A stretch of DNA of 5,182 nt, from positions 43,377 through 48,558 of the forward strand of contig DCZD01000015.1 of assembly GCA_002331255.1 (NCBI GenBank), given 5' to 3'. Made by a program: the position numbers and the translations under genes. The notes beneath the pieces are model-generated. The model was given only the letters and a program-made list of their open reading frames with translations. It searched no databases and was not told the DNA's origin. The DNA is from Acidimicrobiaceae bacterium UBA2093. Lineage in GTDB: Bacteria; Actinomycetota; Acidimicrobiia; Acidimicrobiales; Ilumatobacteraceae. Shown here one piece after another: positions 1-3,924 of the stretch. Position 1 is the stretch's first letter. Every line of letters begins with the position of its first letter.

Positions 1-11
1 AATCCACCGTA

Positions 12-45
12 TGTGGCAAACACGCGGAATTTGGTAAATACGTGG
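12..45. repeat. Imperfect 16-nt direct repeat upstream of ftcD-like gene
   Basis: Two 16-nt units, at 12-27 (TGTGGCAAACACGCGG) and 30-45 (TTTGGTAAATACGTGG), match at 12 of 16 positions with a period of 18 nt. Three of the four mismatches are C/T transitions. The second copy ends one base before the GTG start of the formimidoyltransferase-like gene, so the pair covers the place where its promoter should be. It could be a pair of regulator half-sites on the same DNA face, or chance. The window edge prevents checking for further copies. Confidence 0.3.
35..40 (+). promoter_or_regulatory. Possible -10 element for leaderless ftcD-like mRNA
   Basis: No Shine-Dalgarno is visible before the GTG at 47. 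A TAAATA hexamer at 35-40 lies six bases (CGTGGG) upstream of the start codon, a spacing that would put the first transcribed base at or beside the start codon. Its last base is not the preferred T of the actinobacterial TANNNT -10. No convincing -35 was found. It may be only the stop codon region of an upstream gene: an in-frame TAA occupies 35-37. Confidence 0.25.
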
Positions 46-46
46 G

Positions 47-844
47 GTGCTCGAATGTGTGGTCAATATCAGCGAAGGAGCCAACCAAGGCGCCCTCGAG
101 GAACTGGCCACTGCTGTCAATGCGGATCTGCTCGACATTCATTCCGACCCTCATCACAATCGCAGCGTCTTCACGCTGATTGGCGAAGAAGCGCCGCGCA
201 CGTTGGCTCATCTAGCAGTGGAACTTCTTGACATCTCTGCTCACTCAGGTGTGCATCCACGGCTCGGAGTTGTCGATGTTGTTCCGTTTGTTCCCCTCCC
301 TGGGAGCACCTGGGATGAAGCGATAGAAGCTCGGAATCGATTCGCGATATGGATTTCGAACGAGTTGTCGGTTCCTGTTTTTATCTATGGCTCCGAGCGG
401 TCGCTGCCCGATGTTCGTAGAGATGCATTTGCAAACCTCGCTCCCGACTTGGGCCCACCCTTCCCGCATCAGCGTGCAGGGGCTACTTGTGTCGGCACTC
501 GTTCGTTGATGGTGGCCTACAACGTGTGGTTGCGAGATAGCGACGTTGCGACAGCACGCCGGGTTGCTTCCGCAGTTCGCAGCAAAACGTTGCGCGCACT
601 TGGACTACAAGTTGGTGACCGTGTGCAAGTGAGCATGAACCTCATTGACCCAATGACGACGGGTCCTTTGGAGGCATTTGAGGCGGTGAAGGAACTCGTT
701 CAGGTCGACGGCGCAGAACTCGTCGGTCTCATTCCACACTCGGCACTCGACGCAATTCCACCTACACGTTGGGAAGAACTCGACGTGTCGCCAGAGAAGA
801 CGATTGAGTTCAGGCTCGCTAAACGAGCGCGACGACTGACTTAG
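47..844 (+). CDS. ftcD: Glutamate formimidoyltransferase-like protein (FTCD N-terminal family)
   Basis: A 265-residue protein resembling the formiminotransferase part of FTCD, which moves the formimino group of N-formimino-glutamate (from histidine breakdown) to tetrahydrofolate in the cytosol. The family signature CVVNISEG is at residues 4-11, HHNRSVFTLIG at 36-46 (typical form NRSVFT), and the most diagnostic block, SGVHPRLGVVDVVPFVP, at 67-83. His70 there aligns by pattern with the catalytic His of mammalian FTCD. The second subdomain shows YNVWL at 158-162 and VSMNLIDPMTTGPLEAFEAV around 195-214, ending with LVGLIPHSALD. The GTG at 47 is the only possible start, because an in-frame TAA lies at 35-37. 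At 265 residues it is shorter than the roughly 300 of stand-alone bacterial enzymes and has no cyclodeaminase domain. No other histidine-utilisation gene is in the window, so a different folate-linked substrate cannot be excluded. Fold assignment is confident; exact substrate is not. Confidence 0.85.
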   Translation: MLECVVNISEGANQGALEELATAVNADLLDIHSDPHHNRSVFTLIGEEAPRTLAHLAVELLDISAHSGVHPRLGVVDVVPFVPLPGSTWDEAIEARNRFAIWISNELSVPVFIYGSERSLPDVRRDAFANLAPDLGPPFPHQRAGATCVGTRSLMVAYNVWLRDSDVATARRVASAVRSKTLRALGLQVGDRVQVSMNLIDPMTTGPLEAFEAVKELVQVDGAELVGLIPHSALDAIPPTRWEELDVSPEKTIEFRLAKRARRLT

Positions 845-1119
845 TCGGTACCGGTACGGCGATTCGCTTGTGCACGCTGGCGACGAAGACGGCGGCGCTC
901 GCGCTCACTGAGTCCACCCCAGATGCCGAACTTCTCACCGTTAGCAAGTGCGTACTCGAGACAATCACCACGTACGACGCAACCGCGACACACTTCTTTT
1001 GCTTCACGAGTAGATGCACCACGCTCGGGGAAGAACAAGTCGGGGTCGACGCCCAGACAGTTGGCGGAATCCTGCCAACTTCTTTCAAGGCTCAGGTCAT
1101 CATTGTGTGAATCGATCAT
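841..1119 (-). CDS. whiB: WhiB-family [4Fe-4S] transcriptional regulator
   Basis: A 92-residue cytosolic WhiB-like protein. Cys21, Cys44, Cys47 and Cys53 give the family pattern C-Xn-C-X2-C-X5-C that ligates a [4Fe-4S] cluster. The turn FGIWGG at 64-69 follows, then SERERRRLRR at 71-80 and a basic C-terminus that in this family contacts DNA or helps bind the primary sigma factor. STREAKEVC and CLEYALANGEKFGIWGGL resemble the WhiB2/WhmD branch (cell division and development). There is no AT-hook of the WhiB7 kind. I chose the ATG at 1119 over an in-frame GTG at 1191 because GGGGAGG lies ten bases upstream and because 92 residues fits the family, whereas the 24-residue extension does not look like protein. 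Its TAA stop (841-843) overlaps the TAG (842-844) of the convergent formimidoyltransferase gene. It lies downstream of the VWA gene on the same strand, but the 181-bp gap suggests its own promoter. Confidence 0.96.
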   Translation of the reverse strand: MIDSHNDDLSLERSWQDSANCLGVDPDLFFPERGASTREAKEVCRGCVVRGDCLEYALANGEKFGIWGGLSERERRRLRRQRAQANRRTGTD

Positions 1120-1126
1120 GTTGTTG

Positions 1127-1186
1127 TGTCCTCCCCACAGGGCTCTTGGCTGAGCGACGCTCGTGTAAAACCGGCCCGGGAGGACA
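1127..1186 (-). promoter_or_regulatory. whiB leader with sequence complementary to its ribosome binding site
   Basis: Reading the minus strand, TGTCCTCCC (1186 down to 1178) is perfectly complementary to GGGAGGACA (1135 down to 1127), which includes the whiB Shine-Dalgarno. The loop between them is 42 nt. A second inverted pair, TGGCTG (1190-1185) with CAGCCA (1152-1147), shares two bases with the first arm, so the two pairings compete. The base complementarity is seen directly. That it folds in the mRNA and controls translation is inference, and it requires transcription to start upstream of about 1190. Confidence 0.4.
1130..1136 (-). promoter_or_regulatory. Strong ribosome binding site of whiB
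   Basis: On the minus strand GGGGAGG precedes the ATG at 1119 by ten bases (ACACAACAAC). It decides the start codon of whiB and is the only strong Shine-Dalgarno before any gene start in the window. Confidence 0.8.
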
Positions 1187-1214
1187 GCCACTTCGCACCT
1201 ATGTCAACTAACCA

Positions 1215-1243
1215 CTGTAATTACAACGATGTGATTCTGACAA
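1215..1243 (-). promoter_or_regulatory. Tentative whiB promoter
   Basis: On the minus strand TTGTCA (1243-1238) is followed after 17 bases by TTACAG (1220-1215), with TAATTA slightly upstream of that hexamer. The -35 is good and the -10 mediocre. A start near 1208 would give a leader of about 90 nt containing the anti-Shine-Dalgarno element. A perfect 10-bp palindrome TGTAATTACA (1216-1225) overlaps the -10 region and could be an operator. The separate TTGACA at 1207-1202 has no matching -10 at the right distance. Confidence 0.3.
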
Positions 1244-1271
1244 AAAGTTCATGAGCTTGCAAGTGGCAAGC
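1242..1271 (-). terminator. Weak possible terminator of the VWA gene
   Basis: On the minus strand, downstream of the VWA stop, GCTTGC-CACTT-GCAAGC (1271 down to 1255) forms a 6-bp stem with a 5-base loop, followed eight bases later by TTTTT (1246-1242). The spacing from stem to T-run is too long for a textbook intrinsic terminator. The 18-bp palindrome at 1276-1293 just before it could add a second hairpin. Confidence 0.22.
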
Positions 1272-1275
1272 AATT

Positions 1276-1293
1276 GACGAACATATGTTCGTC
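1276..1293. promoter_or_regulatory. LexA (SOS) box-like perfect palindrome
   Basis: GACGAACATATGTTCGTC is a perfect 18-bp palindrome. Its core CGAACATATGTTCG matches the Gram-positive/actinobacterial LexA operator (CGAAC-N4-GTTCG) at every defined position. It lies 7 bp past the end of the VWA gene and about 157 bp upstream of the whiB start, so whiB is the only properly oriented downstream gene. It sits about 30 bp upstream of the tentative -35 rather than across the promoter, which is not the usual position for repression. It could instead act as an RNA hairpin at the end of the VWA transcript. Confidence 0.55.
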
Positions 1294-1300
1294 TGGACAG

Positions 1301-3310
1301 TCAGCGTCTGCTTCCAGCTCGCGAGGTGTGCCGCTTGCTATCGAGGAAGTCGACCAGTACGAAATCACCCAAATTCTCGGGTGTCGTGAAGAATGCTCGC
1401 CCACGATTCACGCGAGTGAGTTGTTCGATAAAAGCTTGCAGAGCTCCCGTCACGTCAAGCACGAACGAATTGATACGGATGTCCTCTTTCGTGCAACGCA
1501 TGACTTCTTTCATGGTCGCCTCGACCGTGTCACGTGTCGGTGGATAGTTGAAGTACACGTCACCAGATGCGGTGATATGAGCTGTGGGTTCACCATCGGT
1601 GATCATGATGATTTGCTTGCTTCCGGACTGTCGCGCAAGCAGCTGACGTGCAAGACGGAAGCCATGTTGCATATTCGTTCCGTACGCCAGGTCCCAGCTG
1701 ACCTCGGGAAGCTGTTCGTGGCGCAGAATGTGGGCGGTCTCACTGAAGCCCACAAGGCCGAGATAGTCGCGCGGAAACTGCGAACTAATCAATGAATGAA
1801 GGGCCATTGCGACCTTTTTCGCTGGCACAAAGTTGCCCCGCATTGGCATGGACATCGACAAGTCGAGCATCAACACTGTCGATGAGCGCGTGTTGTGTTC
1901 GGTGCGTTCGATCTCGAAGTCGTCCGGGGTCAGGTTCACTGGAGTACCACTCCCCTGACGTGACAACGCGTTACGAATGGTGCGCTGTAAGTCCAACCGG
2001 AAGGGATCGCCGAACTCATATGGCTTGCTGTCGTAGGTGCGTTCATGCCCGCTGCCATCAGTGGCTATTCGATGCTGACCGAACTTGTCCTTGCTCAGCC
2101 GTGTGAACAGGTCACGTAGCGCGTTATTACCGATCGTGCGAAGACCCTTCGGAGTCAGCTCAAGGCGACCTTCAGTTCTGTTGATGAGCCCGGCGTCTTC
2201 CAACAATTTGGAGAGCTCGGCCAGACGCTCGAGCGAGCGTGCCGCGTCGTCCCCCAGAAGCTCTCGAACTCGGTCCAGATCGGCCTCAGCCAGCGCCGAC
2301 GGGTTGGTGGCGTTTCGGAGAAGATTCTCCAGTTGGTCGAGCTGCCCCATCTGCTGCATGGACTGCAGCGCTTGACCCATGTCCATCTGCTGTGACCCGT
2401 CGAAGTCGTACTGCTTGTTCCAGCCCTGAGCCGGATACATGGACTGAAGATGTTGGCCTAGCTGTTGCGCCTGAAATTGCAGATCCATGTCCTCGAGCAG
2501 CTGCTCAGACAACTGTTGTAGTTGCGCTCGCTGCTCGGGCGTCATCGAGTTCATGAGGGCCTGCATCGCTTGCATTCGCTGCGCCATGATTTCGAGCAGT
2601 TCGTCGAGCGACTGGGGATTCTCGGGGAAGAAATCCCCGTATTTCCCCATGAACTCTTCGAATCGCGGATCCTCACCACGTTCTCGACGCTCAATCATTT
2701 GATTCAGCTCGGACAGCATGTCTTTCATGCGTGCCATGTCTTCGGGGGTCATCTGTTGCATGCTGCCCGACAACTGGTCAACGAACTGTTGCATGAGTTG
2801 ATCTTTCAGCCGCTCGACCATCTGCTCAAAACGTTGACGCGCCTCGGCCGATTCAAAGTCGTACGAGCTCAGCTCTTGCACCATGCCTGCAAGATCTTCG
2901 GGCAACATGTCGAGACGGAAGTTTCGTTCCATGGCGGCAGACCTGGCATTCTCTGCGCGTCGCTCGTCACCTGATGCTTCAGCCGACTTCACTGCCTGGT
3001 CGACAGCGTGACGTTCTTCATCGACGATGTCACGCAACTCATCAGCGATCTGGCTGTAAACGCCTCCGAGGTCACCACTCTCTTGAATTTCATCGCGGCG
3101 CTCACGAATTCGTCGCAGCATGTCTTGGATACCTTCGATGCGATTGCCGTCGGGGTCGACCATTCCCTCGCGCATCAGTCGCCGCAATGCTGCATTCACG
3201 TCTCCGTGATAGAGAACATCGTCAGTCAGCTCTTTCAACAGGGATTCAGCGTCGAGATCAAGACCCTTCTGGGTGCCATCCCAACGGGAGTATGTGAAAC
3301 GCAACCCCAT
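1301..3310 (-). CDS. VWA (MIDAS) protein, partner of the ChlI/MoxR-like ATPase
   Basis: A 669-residue soluble protein with no signal peptide or membrane span. The C-terminal part (about 476-655) is a von Willebrand A domain: DLSMS at 483-487 gives the D-x-S-x-S metal site, Thr545 (GTNMQHG) and Asp572 (ITDGEPTAH) complete the MIDAS. Residues 163-326 are helical and contain about 20 Met and 33 Gln, with an imperfect internal repeat around MTPED (187-191) and MTPEQ (256-260). Residues 355-405 (including GLINRTEGRLELTPKGL) look like a winged helix. Length and architecture fit the mycobacterial Rv0959 group (about 670 residues), normally next to a ChlI/MoxR-like AAA+ gene such as Rv0958. In MoxR/chelatase pairs the VWA protein acts as adaptor for substrate remodelling; the substrate of this subfamily is unknown to me. 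The ATG at 3310 has no Shine-Dalgarno but has a -10-like TAGCGT six bases upstream. The partner ATPase gene is upstream on the same strand, beyond an inverted cyclase gene. Confidence 0.9.
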   Translation of the reverse strand: MGLRFTYSRWDGTQKGLDLDAESLLKELTDDVLYHGDVNAALRRLMREGMVDPDGNRIEGIQDMLRRIRERRDEIQESGDLGGVYSQIADELRDIVDEERHAVDQAVKSAEASGDERRAENARSAAMERNFRLDMLPEDLAGMVQELSSYDFESAEARQRFEQMVERLKDQLMQQFVDQLSGSMQQMTPEDMARMKDMLSELNQMIERRERGEDPRFEEFMGKYGDFFPENPQSLDELLEIMAQRMQAMQALMNSMTPEQRAQLQQLSEQLLEDMDLQFQAQQLGQHLQSMYPAQGWNKQYDFDGSQQMDMGQALQSMQQMGQLDQLENLLRNATNPSALAEADLDRVRELLGDDAARSLERLAELSKLLEDAGLINRTEGRLELTPKGLRTIGNNALRDLFTRLSKDKFGQHRIATDGSGHERTYDSKPYEFGDPFRLDLQRTIRNALSRQGSGTPVNLTPDDFEIERTEHNTRSSTVLMLDLSMSMPMRGNFVPAKKVAMALHSLISSQFPRDYLGLVGFSETAHILRHEQLPEVSWDLAYGTNMQHGFRLARQLLARQSGSKQIIMITDGEPTAHITASGDVYFNYPPTRDTVEATMKEVMRCTKEDIRINSFVLDVTGALQAFIEQLTRVNRGRAFFTTPENLGDFVLVDFLDSKRHTSRAGSRR

Positions 3311-3316
3311 GAGCGC

Positions 3317-3322
3317 ACGCTA
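3317..3322 (-). promoter_or_regulatory. -10 element for leaderless VWA mRNA
   Basis: On the minus strand TAGCGT fits TANNNT and is followed by GCGCTC and then the ATG at 3310. This six-base gap would place the transcription start at the start codon itself, matching the absence of a Shine-Dalgarno. The matching -35 region would lie inside the first codons of the divergent cyclase gene. Confidence 0.45.
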
Positions 3323-3328
3323 GTGCCG

Positions 3329-3334
3329 TAGGGT
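3329..3334 (+). promoter_or_regulatory. Possible -10 element for cyclase gene
   Basis: TAGGGT fits TANNNT and ends ten bases before the ATG at 3345, giving a leader of only a few bases. No clear Shine-Dalgarno is present (GTAGGT at most). With the opposing TAGCGT at 3317-3322, both promoters are packed into the same 34 bp, so RNA polymerase binding should be mutually exclusive. Confidence 0.3.
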
Positions 3335-3344
3335 GTAGGTCGCC

Positions 3345-3896
3345 ATGCGCGTGCCACGTACTTTCGCCTTCGTTGATATCTCCGGATTCACGAATTACAC
3401 GACCTCCCAAGGCGACGACGCCGCGGGACGTTTGTTGGCATCATGGCGCAGCGTCACGCGTGACGTGGCTTCAGACACTGGTGTTCGCATCGCAAAGTGG
3501 CTGGGCGATGGCTGCATGATTGTGGCCGTTGAACAAGGTGACGGCATCACATTTGCAATGGAACTGCAACGCCGCTCCGCAGCCGCATGTGCCCCCCTCA
3601 GCATCCGCGTCGGCATCTCCACCGGGCTTGCCCTGCTGTTCGAGGGAGACGATTACATCGGCACGGCTGTGAACACCGCTGCTCGGTTGTGTGATGCTGC
3701 CGAACCCTTCGAGGTGCTGATGCCCAAAGAGCAAATCGAGGCACTTCCAGAGGGAGTCACCGCGGTGGCGCATGCTCCACTTTCGCTGCGTGGACTTCCT
3801 GAAGCCATCCCAGTCGTCCAGCTCACCGGTGAAGCGGTGAACACAGCACGCAACGACACTGGCGAGCTCTGGACGCGTTCACCATTCGTCGTATAA
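3345..3896 (+). CDS. Single-domain class III adenylate cyclase
   Basis: A 183-residue cytosolic protein that is almost entirely a class III nucleotide cyclase catalytic domain, predicted to make cAMP from ATP as a homodimer. All canonical active-site residues are visible: Asp11 (FVDISGFT) and Asp55 (KWLGDG) for the two metals, Lys51 four residues before Asp55 and Asp103 seven before Asn110 for adenine selection, and Asn110 and Arg114 (NTAARL) for the transition state. IRVGISTG at 87-94 is the usual core strand. The Lys/Asp pair favours ATP over GTP. There is no membrane span, HAMP, PAS or other sensor domain, so its input is unclear; the last 25 or so residues (from about 160) fall outside the fold. 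The ATG at 3345 is 34 bp from the divergent VWA start, and the gene ends 28 bp from the convergent ATPase gene. It therefore sits inverted between two genes usually adjacent. Cyclase call is secure; cAMP product likely. Confidence 0.93.
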   Translation: MRVPRTFAFVDISGFTNYTTSQGDDAAGRLLASWRSVTRDVASDTGVRIAKWLGDGCMIVAVEQGDGITFAMELQRRSAAACAPLSIRVGISTGLALLFEGDDYIGTAVNTAARLCDAAEPFEVLMPKEQIEALPEGVTAVAHAPLSLRGLPEAIPVVQLTGEAVNTARNDTGELWTRSPFVV

Positions 3897-3924
3897 GACG
3901 ACCTAGACCGCCCTCGCTCGACAA

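Noticed and set aside
2..37. Possible C-terminal end of an upstream plus-strand gene (frame ending TAA at 35-37)
   Set aside because: Only eleven codons are visible, with no recognisable ending, so a gene cannot be supported without the sequence before the window.
846..857. CGGTAC repeated twice, forming the palindrome GTACCGGTAC
   Set aside because: It is inside the whiB coding sequence and is explained by codons for Arg-Thr-Gly-Thr. No stem with a loop is possible.
1120..1191. 24-residue N-terminal extension of WhiB from GTG at 1191
   Set aside because: The ATG at 1119 has a strong Shine-Dalgarno and gives a family-typical length. The extension has no ribosome binding site and overlaps the leader repeats.
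1249..1286. Tiny open frame in the whiB upstream region (ATG inside the palindrome, 11 codons, its stop overlapping another ATG that opens a 14-codon frame)
   Set aside because: No ribosome binding site and probably upstream of the whiB transcription start. The overlap of stop and start is likely chance.
1274..1795. 173-codon plus-strand open frame right at the LexA-like box
   Set aside because: It lies antisense to the VWA domain coding region, begins at a TTG inside the palindrome, has no ribosome binding site and its protein shows no recognisable pattern. It is best explained by codon bias of the real gene.
2522..2974. 150-codon plus-strand open frame with many His and Leu
   Set aside because: Antisense to the Met/Gln-rich helical part of the VWA protein. 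The reverse complement of such codons naturally gives His/Leu-rich text.
3888..3902. Inverted repeat GTCGT-ATAAG-ACGAC at the cyclase stop codon
   Set aside because: Only five base pairs and no following T-run, so not supportable as a terminator. CGCTCG/CGAGCG pairs at 3915-3948 are similarly short and GC-rich.
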